This document shows, piece after piece, positions 8,760 through 18,026 of a stretch of 63,056 nucleotides of DNA. The stretch is from Thermococcus sp. EP1 (GTDB taxonomy: Archaea > Methanobacteriota_B > Thermococci > Thermococcales > Thermococcaceae). The number at the start of each line of letters is the position of its first letter. The first letter of the stretch is position 1. A program made the translations under genes and the position numbers. The notes below the pieces were generated by a model that searched no databases, was not told where the DNA came from, and was given only the letters and a program-made list of their open reading frames with translations. The DNA is taken from contig NZ_JXCG01000010.1 of NCBI RefSeq assembly GCF_001317345.1, positions 1 through 63,056 on the forward strand. Reading direction: 5' to 3'.

Positions 8760-9260
8760 TGCCTTCAGTTCTTTGACAACTTCATCTTTAATTTTTTCTC
8801 TATTTTCAGTGGTAAGCACGTAGAGTTTTCCCATCCCTCTAAAGCGTTCTGTATATCTTCTGTGCACTGTTGCTAAGAGAGGTTTCTCTTTTTTGAGAAC
8901 TTCGTTGATTATCATAGCAAATTCCCTGCTTTTATATTCCATGGCCCCTATTTCATCAATAATTATAAGGTCTGCTTCACTTATTGCCCTTCTTATCGCA
9001 GATACTCCGACTCTATTTAAGTCTTCAAGATTAACGACGTATTTTCCAACTCGTGGATAGCCTTCTCCAACCCATGCGAGGATTCCTTCTTCTTTGGTGT
9101 CAATTGCTTTAATCTTAAATCCTACTCTCCTACCTTTTTCTCTTACTTCTTGTGTCGTGAACCCTCCAATCTTTAGGCCCAAGCCTTGCATTTCTTCTGC
9201 AACTTTTAAAACAAGAGTAGTCTTTCCAACTCCCGGTAACCCGGTTACGAAGAGTCTCAT
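8739..9260 (-). CDS. THEP1-family nucleoside-triphosphatase
   Basis: 173 residues: P-loop GLPGVGKTT at residues 7-15, KIGGFTTQEVREKGRRVGF and Walker B LIIIDEIGAMEY, the typical layout of thermophilic NTPase THEP1. It hydrolyses NTPs; the cellular role is poorly known, though relatives are linked to cancer-related NTPase and to RNA or signalling roles. Its 3' end overlaps the GH13 gene by 21 bp on the opposite strand. Confidence 0.88.
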   Translation of the reverse strand: MRLFVTGLPGVGKTTLVLKVAEEMQGLGLKIGGFTTQEVREKGRRVGFKIKAIDTKEEGILAWVGEGYPRVGKYVVNLEDLNRVGVSAIRRAISEADLIIIDEIGAMEYKSREFAMIINEVLKKEKPLLATVHRRYTERFRGMGKLYVLTTENREKIKDEVVKELKALFSFKD

Positions 9261-9353
9261 ATCCTCACCGAAAGAGTATAAAGAAAAGAGAATTTAATAA
9301 TTTGTCGAAAAATAAATAATGAAGCAGAGATTGTTCAGTTTGTTTTTATCTAT

Positions 9354-10529
9354 TTAACCCTTGTCGTGTCTATGCTTATTCCTTTCTCTCTCTTTCCATT
9401 TTTCTCTTATCATTAGTTTCTCTGTGTGGAACTTTTCTTTTATCATATCTCTCAACTGGTTAATTAACTCTTCCGCTCGTTCGTAGTCGCCTTCTTTGAA
9501 GGCATCCTTGAGTTCCTCAAGTAGTGTTCTTTCTTCCGTCATGTTAAGTCCTATTTTCTCGAATTTTGTCATGATTCTTTCGAGTTTCTCTATTCTGATT
9601 TCGATTCTAAGGGTTTGGTTTGTCCTGAGCATGATTTCTCGTTTTTCACCTGCCATTCTAATCACTGCTTCTGCGTGTGCTTTGGCTGCTATTGCCTGAC
9701 CATAGGCTTTTCCGTATTTTCCTTCGTCATACGCTTCTTTAGCATTTTCAAGTTCCTTTTCGGCAAGGAGTAGAAGTCTCTCTGCAGCTGGAACTTTCAC
9801 ACTCTCGTTTTCCAATAGCTCCTTAGCAAGTAATGTTTTGTTCTCAGCAATTTCTATGGCCTCCCACGCCATTTCAGCTGTTATGTTGGCTTCCTCTTTG
9901 GTTACGTTGACTTTCAGCTCTTTCCTTATTCTTTTTTCCATCATTTCCGTCGCATTTTCTGAAAATGGGGTTTTTATTATTACAATATGAGTTACCTTGA
10001 TCATGGCAAGTATTTGAGTTTGGTTCTCAGTCTTGTTAGTGTCTATATACACAGGAAAAGCCTTTTCGACCTTAATTTTCTTGAGGGCACCTATGTCTCG
10101 GCCGTGAGCAATAATGATCTTAACGTTATCTAAAATCTCTGGATAGTTTTCCAAAACATACTCTAGCACTTTAATATTTGTCTCATATCTGTCATTTCCC
10201 CATATTCTTGTCCATTCTATTCCCATATCGTCTAAATCTTCCTCATAATCCTTGGGCACAGCCGCCGGGCCACCTATGATTAAGACCTTATCTGGGGCAG
10301 CGCTCATTATTTCCGCTGTTATGTTTGGGTCGTACATTCCCCACGATGTTATGAATATTGTGAGGTTCATGCTCTCTCCTAACTTTTGTGCGAGTGTTAG
10401 GTCAGCTTCATTATCACTTACGAGTATTACAAGAGTAAGGTCACTTTCTTCAGTTGCGGTAGTGGTGGGTACTATGCTTAGCAAAAGGAGGATTCCAAAC
10501 AGCCCAACAAATACTTTTTTCACTATCAT
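9354..10529 (-). CDS. Secreted CWB2-like surface protein, paralogue 1
   Basis: 391 residues with a Sec signal peptide (hydrophobic residues ~5-20, TTTATEE cleavage region). Residues ~30-190 resemble a cell-wall-binding repeat 2 fold: VILVSDNEAD, VLIIGGPAAVPK, GNDRYETN, AHGRDIGAL. The rest is charged helix, probably coiled coil, including GKYGKAYGQAIAAKAHAEAVIR, and ends in a basic KHRHDKG tail. Several NxS/T sequons fit a glycosylated surface protein. A clear paralogue sits at 46735-47901 and shares its promoter block. The function is unknown; S-layer association is inference. Confidence 0.75.
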   Translation of the reverse strand: MIVKKVFVGLFGILLLLSIVPTTTATEESDLTLVILVSDNEADLTLAQKLGESMNLTIFITSWGMYDPNITAEIMSAAPDKVLIIGGPAAVPKDYEEDLDDMGIEWTRIWGNDRYETNIKVLEYVLENYPEILDNVKIIIAHGRDIGALKKIKVEKAFPVYIDTNKTENQTQILAMIKVTHIVIIKTPFSENATEMMEKRIRKELKVNVTKEEANITAEMAWEAIEIAENKTLLAKELLENESVKVPAAERLLLLAEKELENAKEAYDEGKYGKAYGQAIAAKAHAEAVIRMAGEKREIMLRTNQTLRIEIRIEKLERIMTKFEKIGLNMTEERTLLEELKDAFKEGDYERAEELINQLRDMIKEKFHTEKLMIREKWKERERNKHRHDKG

Positions 10530-10564
10530 GCTATATCACCTCACTTATTATTAAGGAAAAACAT

Positions 10565-10614
10565 CTATTTAAGCTTTTTTCGTGAAATCGTTTTGTTTAG
10601 TTTTTGTTTGTTCA
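10565..10614 (-). promoter_or_regulatory. Twin promoter block of CWB2 paralogue 1
   Basis: This 50-bp block matches 47937-47986 at 46 of 50 positions, with the same 35-bp distance to the ATG, while sequence on either side diverges. Read on the minus strand it holds a TATA-like GCTTAAATAG preceded by an A-rich BRE and by an unusual AACAAAC-type upstream stretch. Selection on a shared regulator site is inferred. The remaining gap to mtnA (10615-10826) holds only a TATA-like CTTTAAATC near 10788 for mtnA. Confidence 0.6.
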
Positions 10615-10826
10615 AAAATAATCCATTTCAAAGGAGTTTGAGTACCTCATCGTTAAATACCGTTTTTAAGTGTTTACGAATGTTTAAAGAGGGTTATAAG
10701 ACCCCTTTATGCAAATTCTACACTTAATCTTTTAGTTTAGGCAATGAAACAATACTGGAAGTAAAAACTTGTTGAGTAAAAGCAAACTTTAAATCATTCA
10801 GTGAAGAAAGGATGGTGGTGGTTGGA

Positions 10827-11891
10827 ATGAAAATAAAGTATAAACCTGAGGAATTGACGAGACTTCCTAGAAGCGTGGAATTTAGAGATGGGAAAGTTCA
10901 TATAATCGATCAGCTCTTGCTTCCAAAAGAGTTTAAAGTAATATCATTGGAGACTGTTGAAGAGGTAGCTAGGGCAATAAAAACTCTACAGGTTAGAGGC
11001 GCTCCGGCTATAGGTGCAACCGCTGCCTATGGACTTGCACTGCTTGCTGAAAAGAGTAAAATGGAAAATAAAGAGAAGTTTTTAGATGAGTTCTACAGAG
11101 CTTTTGAAGTTTTAAAGAATACACGGCCAACAGCTGTGAATCTTTTCTGGGCTCTTAATAGAATTAAGGATATTGTGGAAGAACACAGAGAGGAGAGCCT
11201 TGATAAAATAAAAAGCCTGATCATTGAAGAAGCACATAAAATAGCAGATGAAGACGTAGAGGCAAACCTTAGAATGGGTCACTATGGAGCTGAGACTCTT
11301 CCTGAAGGGAACATTTTAACTCACTGTAATGCCGGAAGTTTAGCAACAGTGCATCTCGGTACAGTAGGAGCAGCTTTGAGGGTAATGCACAGAGAAGGTA
11401 AATTGAAGCTCTTATGGGTGGATGAGACAAGGCCAGTTCTCCAGGGAGCCAGACTTTCAGCTTGGGAGTATCATTATGATGGGATTCCATTGAAACTGAT
11501 AAGTGATAATATGGCCGGTTTTGTGATGCAACAGGGAAGAGTAGATGCAATAATTGTTGGGGCAGATAGAATTGTGGCAAATGGTGATTTTGCCAATAAG
11601 ATTGGGACTTACTCTTTAGCAGTACTTGCAAAGGAGCACAATATACCCTTCTTCACGATTGCACCGTTGTCAACAATAGACATGAGTCTTAAGAGTGGTA
11701 AAGAAATCCCAATTGAAGAGAGACCAAAGGAGGAAGTTTTAACATGCGGGGGATGTAAAATAGCTCCGGATGTCGATGTTTACAATCCGGCCTTTGACAT
11801 AACTCCGCACAAATATCTCACAGCAATAATCACCGATAAAGGAGTAGTCTATCCTCCTTTCGAGAGAAATTTAAAGAAACTCTTTGAATAA
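10827..11891 (+). CDS. mtnA: S-methyl-5-thioribose-1-phosphate isomerase-family protein (MtnA)
   Basis: 354 residues of the aIF2B/MtnA family. THCNAGSLAT contains the catalytic Cys, GADRIVANGDFANKIGT the catalytic Asp, and VRGAPAIG the phosphate-site loop. It would convert methylthioribose-1-phosphate to methylthioribulose-1-phosphate in methionine salvage; in archaea, family members may also act on 5-substituted ribose phosphates. ATG 10827 follows GGTGGTGG; ATG 10812 is in frame but poorly spaced. MtnP, the preceding enzyme of the pathway, is at 39293-40093. TATA-like CTTTAAATC lies about 30 bp upstream. Confidence 0.88.
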   Translation: MKIKYKPEELTRLPRSVEFRDGKVHIIDQLLLPKEFKVISLETVEEVARAIKTLQVRGAPAIGATAAYGLALLAEKSKMENKEKFLDEFYRAFEVLKNTRPTAVNLFWALNRIKDIVEEHREESLDKIKSLIIEEAHKIADEDVEANLRMGHYGAETLPEGNILTHCNAGSLATVHLGTVGAALRVMHREGKLKLLWVDETRPVLQGARLSAWEYHYDGIPLKLISDNMAGFVMQQGRVDAIIVGADRIVANGDFANKIGTYSLAVLAKEHNIPFFTIAPLSTIDMSLKSGKEIPIEERPKEEVLTCGGCKIAPDVDVYNPAFDITPHKYLTAIITDKGVVYPPFERNLKKLFE

Positions 11892-11918
11892 CTTTATAAT
11901 TTTCCATGGTGGGGTGAT

Positions 11919-13061
11919 ATGAAGTTCTTTGGCTTAAAAACAAGGATAATAATTGGAGAAGGAAGCCTTCGATATGTTCAGAGTATTGCGAGAAATTATG
12001 AGAGAGTTATGGTCCTTTCCAGCAAATCTATGCGAATTCACGGATTTCTCAATGAGGTTATGGACTATGTAGAGGAAGCGGGAGCAGAGGTGGATGCCAT
12101 AGAAGGTTTACCTGCTGAACCTGATTATGAAGATGTTGAAGAGTTAATACCGAGGGTTAAGGCTTTTTCTCCAGATTTGCTCATAGCTCTTGGAGGGGGA
12201 AGTGTAATAGATATCACAAAGGCCGTAAAGGTCTTCTATGATGCACCAGAACTTAGTTTTGAGGAGGTAGCATTTTTTAGTAGGTTTACGAAGCCTGTAA
12301 AGGTTATACCAAAACTTAAAACTCCATTAGTGGCAATACCCTCTACAAGTGGGGCTGGAAGCGAAGTTTCTGCTGCGAGTGTGCTCAGAAAAGACGGAGT
12401 AAAATACAACCTTGTTTCCTACGAGATTGCTCCGGAGTATGCAATTCTTGATCCACGGTTACCAAGAACAATGCCGGAGGACGTTGCGAGAAATTCAGGT
12501 TTAGACGTTTTAGTTCATGGAATTGAGGCGTACACCACTAATGCTACAACTCCATTCAGTGATGCCATGGCAATAAAAGCAATAAAGACTGTTTTTAAAT
12601 GGCTTCCACTGTCTGTTAAAGGGGATGAGAAAGCTAGGGAGAACGTCCATTATGCGGCAACAATGGCTGGGATAGCATTTTTAAATGCTCGTCTTGGCAT
12701 GTGCCATAGTATGAGCCATAAAGCCGCTTGGATAGCTCCACATGGTCTGCTTAATGCGATCTTCTTGCCATATGTAATTGAATTCAACATGAAGAGTGAG
12801 TATGCAAGGAAAAAGTATGCAGAGATAGCTAGAGAGGTTGGATTTAATACAGCTGAGGAACTTATTGAAGTTGTGAAGGAATTCAATGAGATGCTTGGTG
12901 TTCCAGCACTTAATAAAGTGGTGAATGAGGACATATTCCTCTTGAAACTTGATGAAATGGCAGATATGGCCTATGCTGACCCCTTGATAAGTTTTAACCC
13001 TGTTGAACCAAGTGTGGGTGATATTAAAGAACTTTACAGAAAGGCGTACTATGCCGAGTAG
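11919..13061 (+). CDS. Iron-containing (group III) alcohol dehydrogenase
   Basis: 380 residues. GGGSVID binds NAD(P), IPSTSGAGSEVS is the family motif, and the metal ligands are visible as Asp and His in LDVLVHGIEA (~195-199) and His in GMCHSMSH and IAPHG (~263-274). It interconverts alcohols and aldehydes or ketones with NAD(P)H. The gene starts 28 bp after mtnA behind GGGGTGAT and may be co-transcribed. The physiological substrate is not evident. Confidence 0.88.
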   Translation: MKFFGLKTRIIIGEGSLRYVQSIARNYERVMVLSSKSMRIHGFLNEVMDYVEEAGAEVDAIEGLPAEPDYEDVEELIPRVKAFSPDLLIALGGGSVIDITKAVKVFYDAPELSFEEVAFFSRFTKPVKVIPKLKTPLVAIPSTSGAGSEVSAASVLRKDGVKYNLVSYEIAPEYAILDPRLPRTMPEDVARNSGLDVLVHGIEAYTTNATTPFSDAMAIKAIKTVFKWLPLSVKGDEKARENVHYAATMAGIAFLNARLGMCHSMSHKAAWIAPHGLLNAIFLPYVIEFNMKSEYARKKYAEIAREVGFNTAEELIEVVKEFNEMLGVPALNKVVNEDIFLLKLDEMADMAYADPLISFNPVEPSVGDIKELYRKAYYAE

Positions 13062-13090
13062 TTTTTAAACCCTCTTTCACTTTTTCTATC

Positions 13091-15841
13091 ATGCACTTTC
13101 TCTTAAAAAGGGCAATAAAAGAAAGATTTGGGAGTCTTAATAAACTCCAAATAAGGGCTTTTGAAGAGGTTAGTTCTGGAAGGAGTGTCCTAATAGTTGC
13201 TCCCACCGGTAGTGGAAAGACTGAGGCTGCAGTGTTACCAGTTTTTAATGCAATCCTCGAAGAAGGCCTGAAACCAATTTCTGTTCTCTATATAGCACCT
13301 TTAAAGGCCCTTAACAGGGATTTACTTGATAGGTTAATCTGGTGGGGAGAAAAACTCAATTTGGATGTAGAGGTTAGGCATGGAGATACTTCTGCCTATA
13401 GGAAATCTAAACAAGTGAAAAAGCCTCCTCATATGTTAATAATAACTCCTGAAACTCTTGGAGTTATTCTTACAATGAAGTCTCTTCGCAAAGCTCTATC
13501 CAATGTCAGGTTTGTAATTGTTGATGAGATAGTAGAACTTGTTGATAATAAAAGGGGAATACAACTTAGCTTAGCTCTTGAAAGATTGGCAGAAATAGCT
13601 GATTTCCAGAGAATTGGACTTTCTGCAACTGTAGGAAATGAGGAAGAAATCAAAGCATGGCTTAAAGCCGATATCGTCGTGAAACCCCCAATAGCTAAGA
13701 GGTATAAGGTTAAGGTCTTATTTCCGCAACCTGATGAAAAGGACTTTGAACTCTCCAGAGAGCTTAGTATCCCATTGGATGTTGCTACTCGACTGAGAGT
13801 GCTCTGGAAGATAATAGAACGATATGAAAGGGGATTGATTTTTACAAACACAAGGCAGTTTGCTGAGATTTTAGCTCATAGACTTAAGGCTTGGGGAAAG
13901 CCCGTTGAAGTTCATCATGGGAGTCTCTCAAAAGAGGCTAGAATTCAAGCTGAAAGAGCTCTTAAAGAGGGGAAAGTAAAGGCCCTTGTGTGTACATCCT
14001 CAATGGAGCTTGGAATAGACATAGGAGAGGTGGATGTTGTAGTCCAGTACATGAGTCCAAGACAGGTAAACAGGCTTGTCCAACGGATTGGGAGGTCAAA
14101 ACATAGGGTAGGAGAGATAAGCGAAGGTTATATCATCACGACAAATATGGAAGATTATTTGGAAAGTTTGATAATTGCTAAGAGGGCCCTAGAAGGTAAG
14201 CTGGAAGCCGTGAGACCATATGAAAATGCTCTAGACGTTCTGGCTCATTTTATAGTTGGACTTCTAATAGAACACAAAAAACTCCCAAGAGAAGTTCCAT
14301 TTGAAATAGCTAAAAGGGCGTACTCTTATAGAAATCTAAGTTGGGACGAGTATGGTGCGGTTTTAAACATGTTAAATGATGCTCGGTTAGTAGGTTATGA
14401 TGAAGAAAGCGGACTATTATACCTGAGAAGAGGGGCATATCAGTACTATTATGAGAATCTTTCCACAATCCCAGATGAAATCAGCTACAGGGTTTTTGAC
14501 GTCAAAACTGGTAAAATTGTTGGTCGTCTGGATGAGAAGTTTGTGATGGATCTTGAGGAAGGGATGGAGTTTATCATGCATGGAAGGAGCTGGATAATTT
14601 TGGGAATAGATGAGGAGAGTAGGCTTCTTAAAGTTAGGGAAAGCAAAAGCTTAGAAAGCGCAGTTCCAAGCTGGGAAGGCGAGATGATCCCCGTGCCGTT
14701 TGAGGTGGCTATTGAAGTTGGAAAACTTAAAAGAGACCTTCTTTTTGATTTTGTCTCCGCTAAAAGAGTAATATCAAATGTAGATTTTGATGAAAAAGAG
14801 CTTGAATTTGTGAGGATCCTTCTTGAAAAGCAAAAACCTTTAGGAACGGATAGGGATATTGGGATAGAGTCCATTCCAAAGGCTCTTGTGATTCATGCTG
14901 ATTTTGGAAACCAGGTTAACGAGAGTATTGGAAGATTTCTCATGGCATTTTTGACAGCCAAGTATGGCAAAGTATTTGCAATGAAAGCTCAAGCTCATGC
15001 GATAGTACTTCACACTCCGTTCCAGCTCAATCCCAATGAAGTCAAGAACTACCTCCTCCAAGACCACAGGGTTCTCGAGTTTGTGATAGCTAGAGAATTG
15101 AGAGGGAGCACGGCCTATCGGTGGAGAATGCTCAATGTGGCAAAAAGAATGGGGGCTCTAAGAAGGGAGGCTAAAATAAGAAAAGTGGAGAGGCTTTTTG
15201 AAGGCACAGTTATTGAGAAAGAGACTTTAAATGAACTTTTCCATGATAAACTTGATATTAAGCAGGCGGAAACAGTTTTAAAGGCATTAAAGGAGGGCAA
15301 AATTAGAATCAAAGTAAATCTGGGGAGAGAACCATCTCCACTTGCAACTCTTAACTTAACTGTTGGTGGAGAGTTTCTAGTAAGTGGGGAACTGGAAAAG
15401 GATGAAATATTAATTCTCTTTAAAGAGCGTCTCTTAAATACGGAAGTAGCCTTAGTATGCACAAATTGTGGATGGAGAGGTACTACAAGAGTTTCACGTT
15501 TAAAAAACCGAGTTAAAGATTTACAGTGTCCCAAATGCTCTTCCCTAATGATAGCTGTAGCCCATCCAATAGATGCTGAACTCTTTATTTCGGCTTTAAA
15601 GAAGTTTAAACGTGGGGAAAAACTAGAAAAAGAGGAAGAGAGTGCTTATAGGAGGCTAATAAAAGCAAGCGATCTTGTAAAGGCCTATGGGTTTGATGGG
15701 ATCTTAGCCTTGGCGAGCTATGGGGTAGGTCCAGATACGGCTGCAAGGCTTTTAAGTCAATATCGAGGAGAAGCTCTTCTTGTGGCTCTCCTTGAGGCTG
15801 AAAGGAGATATATAAGAACAAGACGGTTTTGGAAAGAGTGA
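13091..15841 (+). CDS. Lhr-type superfamily 2 helicase
   Basis: 916 residues. Two RecA domains with Walker A APTGSGKT (~37-44), motif Ia APLKALNRDL, motif III LSATVG and motif VI QRIGRSKHR, then a winged-helix/Lhr core. A four-Cys zinc motif lies near the C-terminus (CTNC ~789, CPKC ~812), followed by a helix-hairpin-like segment. Motif II reads DEIVEL where Lhr proteins normally have DEIHEL. Probable ATP-dependent 3'-5' nucleic-acid helicase in DNA repair or RNA metabolism. The C-terminal zinc finger suggests one of the archaeal Lhr subfamilies; which one is not resolved. Confidence 0.88.
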   Translation: MHFLLKRAIKERFGSLNKLQIRAFEEVSSGRSVLIVAPTGSGKTEAAVLPVFNAILEEGLKPISVLYIAPLKALNRDLLDRLIWWGEKLNLDVEVRHGDTSAYRKSKQVKKPPHMLIITPETLGVILTMKSLRKALSNVRFVIVDEIVELVDNKRGIQLSLALERLAEIADFQRIGLSATVGNEEEIKAWLKADIVVKPPIAKRYKVKVLFPQPDEKDFELSRELSIPLDVATRLRVLWKIIERYERGLIFTNTRQFAEILAHRLKAWGKPVEVHHGSLSKEARIQAERALKEGKVKALVCTSSMELGIDIGEVDVVVQYMSPRQVNRLVQRIGRSKHRVGEISEGYIITTNMEDYLESLIIAKRALEGKLEAVRPYENALDVLAHFIVGLLIEHKKLPREVPFEIAKRAYSYRNLSWDEYGAVLNMLNDARLVGYDEESGLLYLRRGAYQYYYENLSTIPDEISYRVFDVKTGKIVGRLDEKFVMDLEEGMEFIMHGRSWIILGIDEESRLLKVRESKSLESAVPSWEGEMIPVPFEVAIEVGKLKRDLLFDFVSAKRVISNVDFDEKELEFVRILLEKQKPLGTDRDIGIESIPKALVIHADFGNQVNESIGRFLMAFLTAKYGKVFAMKAQAHAIVLHTPFQLNPNEVKNYLLQDHRVLEFVIARELRGSTAYRWRMLNVAKRMGALRREAKIRKVERLFEGTVIEKETLNELFHDKLDIKQAETVLKALKEGKIRIKVNLGREPSPLATLNLTVGGEFLVSGELEKDEILILFKERLLNTEVALVCTNCGWRGTTRVSRLKNRVKDLQCPKCSSLMIAVAHPIDAELFISALKKFKRGEKLEKEEESAYRRLIKASDLVKAYGFDGILALASYGVGPDTAARLLSQYRGEALLVALLEAERRYIRTRRFWKE

Positions 15842-15848
15842 AAAGATA

Positions 15849-16901
15849 CTACATTTTCCCAAAAATTTTATTTACTTCTTTTAGGAATTCACTGGCGCTA
15901 ACCACGTCTCTAACATCTATACGTTCATGTTTGGTGTGTGAGATGTCGAGGTTTCCTGGCCCGAAGACAATAGTTCTTGTACCGTTGTACACAAAGTTTA
16001 TAGCATCTGTCCAGCTTCTCATCCCTCCAAATTCATCTAGACCTACTGCATCCATGGCCTTTTTAGCTATTTGCACGATCTCTTCATCCTCTTCAAGTTC
16101 ATATCCATCCCATATCTCAGTGTATTCATATTTGGAAGTGTATTCTTCAAGTATTGGCTCCATAAGGTCTAGAATATCCTCGACCTCTTGCTCTGGTAAT
16201 AATCTTGCCTCGAATCGTCCCCTACATAAAGCGGGGATTAAATAATATGGGTTCTCACATATCAGTTCTTGAAGGCCAATGTACGCATCGAAGTATTTGC
16301 CCTTCTGGTTAAAAGGTTCAAGAGCCTTGAGTTCTTCAATCATTTTGTAAGCTTGGTCGATGGCATTTATTCCGCTTTCTGGGCAGGCACCATGAGCCTC
16401 TTTTCCATCTACTTCGAAATATGCTTCAATGTTACCTGCGTGAGCTACATGTACTTCTAAGTCTGTAGGCTCAAGTACGATAGCCATCTTTGGTTTGTAA
16501 CGTTCCATGAACAATGCTGAGCCCATTCCACCTTTTTCTTCATCACTCACAAAGACGACTCCAACGTTTAGTTCGCCATTCTCTTTTTTCAGACTCTCTA
16601 ACATGAGAAGTACACTGGCAAGTCCACCTTTTACGTCACTTGCTCCAGTACCATAGACTATGTTTCCTCTCACGAAAGGTTTTGCTCTTATATCTATTGT
16701 GTCCATGTGGACCTCAAAGAAGAGTTCAGCTTCAGGATTGACAACTAGATCGATTACTCTTCCATCACTCTCTATATGGACTTCATAGTCAAGTTTATGA
16801 AGGAATTCCATTATGTGCAATGCAAGGCGATCTTCATGGTCTGAAGGGGAAGGAATCTTTAATAGCTCAACTAAAATTTCTTTTGCCCTTTCGGCTTTCA
16901 T
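15849..16901 (-). CDS. M20-family metallohydrolase
   Basis: 350 residues. The zinc ligands and catalytic residues fit M20: EVHMDTID, GASDVKGG, DEEKGG and VLEPTD. The dimerisation domain follows (HAGNIEAYFEVDGKEAHG). It is a deacylase or aminoacyl hydrolase, perhaps related to LysK or acetylornithine/succinyl-DAP hydrolases, but the substrate cannot be fixed. ATG 16901 has AGGTGA five bases upstream and is preferred to GTG 16910. It is convergent with the Lhr helicase, 7 bp apart. Confidence 0.82.
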   Translation of the reverse strand: MKAERAKEILVELLKIPSPSDHEDRLALHIMEFLHKLDYEVHIESDGRVIDLVVNPEAELFFEVHMDTIDIRAKPFVRGNIVYGTGASDVKGGLASVLLMLESLKKENGELNVGVVFVSDEEKGGMGSALFMERYKPKMAIVLEPTDLEVHVAHAGNIEAYFEVDGKEAHGACPESGINAIDQAYKMIEELKALEPFNQKGKYFDAYIGLQELICENPYYLIPALCRGRFEARLLPEQEVEDILDLMEPILEEYTSKYEYTEIWDGYELEEDEEIVQIAKKAMDAVGLDEFGGMRSWTDAINFVYNGTRTIVFGPGNLDISHTKHERIDVRDVVSASEFLKEVNKIFGKM

Positions 16902-16990
16902 TAGGGTCACCTAAGTGGAATGGGATTTCCTCACTTATAAACACTTTGGGTTGAGGAAAAGTTTATTTTATCCTCCATCAACTATCCTTG

Positions 16991-17059
16991 GGCGATGAAG
17001 AGATTCATCCCTCCTGACGGGACAAGTCCTCGGATGAGGATGCGGTCCCCCCTTGAGCC
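16991..17059 (+). ncRNA. Candidate C/D box sRNA 1 (variant boxes)
   Basis: GGC (16991-16993) is followed by C box GATGAAG, D' box CTGA (17014-17017), C' box GATGAGGA (17033-17040), a D-position TTGA (17053-17056) and GCC (17057-17059), which pairs with the opening GGC. The two guide spacers are 13 and 12 nt, the expected size. A T5 run follows, and a TATA-like AGTTTATTTT lies ~25-30 bp upstream. The TTGA in place of CTGA is the main doubt. The opening GGGCGATGAAGA is identical to the sRNA at 53013-53069. It sits in the leader of the MBL hydrolase gene. Confidence 0.55.
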
Positions 17060-17076
17060 TTTTTGAGGTGAACAAC

Positions 17077-17766
17077 ATGATTCCTATAGAGATACCCCCT
17101 AATACTGTCATGCTCAGAGGAGTGGGATATGATTCAAATATTTACCTCTTTCGGGATGGGGAAGAGGGACTCATAGTAGACACCGGGACCGGAGTTTACT
17201 GGCACAGGTATTTTGAGGTTTTTGAACGTGAAGATTACCTTAGGGGACTTAGACGGGTTATTATCTTAAGCACACATGAACATTTCGACCATGTGGGGGG
17301 TAACAGGAGGTTTAAAGAATTTTTTGAGAGAATGGGACTTGAAGTAAGTTTTGCGGCTCATGAAGTTGCAGCAGAAGTTCTTGAGAAGGGTGATGATTAC
17401 GTGATACTTTCCTATGCTTATGGAAGAAAGTTTGCTCCCCAAAGGGTGGATCTATTTATTAAAGATAAGGATGTCTTAAGAATTGGGAGGAAAGAATTGA
17501 TTGTTCTTCATACTCCTGGCCATACAGCAGGTAGCGTTTGTATATATGAACCTAAAGAGAAGCTCCTCTTTACAGGAGATACTCTATTTAAGGGTTCTGT
17601 AGGTAGAACTGATCTACCAACAGGGGATTTTAAGGATCTCGTAACTTCTTTAGAAAAATTAGAGGGGATTGAAGTAGATATTGCCCTGCCTGGGCATGGG
17701 AGACCCATACTTGATTGGAAGAAGAACCTTAAAGATATTCAAAAATACTTGGGGGTTATTGAGTGA
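17077..17766 (+). CDS. MBL-fold metallohydrolase
   Basis: 229 residues of the metallo-beta-lactamase fold: STHEHFDHVGG (HxHxDH, ~64-73), LHTPGHTAGS, FTGDTLFKGS with the bridging Asp, and LPGHG with the final His. Resembles glyoxalase II-type hydrolases; the substrate is unknown. ATG 17077 has GAGGTGA six bases upstream, so the longer TTG start inside the upstream sRNA candidate is rejected. GTGA overlap with the DUF504 gene indicates co-translation. Confidence 0.87.
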   Translation: MIPIEIPPNTVMLRGVGYDSNIYLFRDGEEGLIVDTGTGVYWHRYFEVFEREDYLRGLRRVIILSTHEHFDHVGGNRRFKEFFERMGLEVSFAAHEVAAEVLEKGDDYVILSYAYGRKFAPQRVDLFIKDKDVLRIGRKELIVLHTPGHTAGSVCIYEPKEKLLFTGDTLFKGSVGRTDLPTGDFKDLVTSLEKLEGIEVDIALPGHGRPILDWKKNLKDIQKYLGVIE

Positions 17767-18026
17767 GAAAGGGCTTTGTTAAAGAAGTATTGTCCAAGCT
17801 TAAATATGATCCTCGTGAAAATGAGGAGGATTACTATATCGTCATAGAACATAGGGGTGCTTATGGAGATATAAAAAAGATTCCTGTTAAACTGATAACT
17901 CTTGGACATGGGTATTTTTTCATTGAAGATACACAAATTCCCTACCATAGAATCCTTGCAGTAGTTAGAAAAGATGGGAAAATAATATGGAAAAAACGTG
18001 GATTAGGAGATAAATTCAAATTCTGA
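17763..18026 (+). CDS. DUF504/UPF0248 protein
   Basis: 87 residues matching the small archaeal DUF504 family: KYDPRENEEDYYIVIEHRG, IPYHRILAVV and IIWKKRG. The fold is a compact beta barrel; an RNA-related role is suspected in the family but unproven. The GTG start overlaps the previous stop as GTGA. The 3' end overlaps the DUF835 protein gene by 24 bp on the opposite strand. Confidence 0.82.
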   Translation: MRKGFVKEVLSKLKYDPRENEEDYYIVIEHRGAYGDIKKIPVKLITLGHGYFFIEDTQIPYHRILAVVRKDGKIIWKKRGLGDKFKF

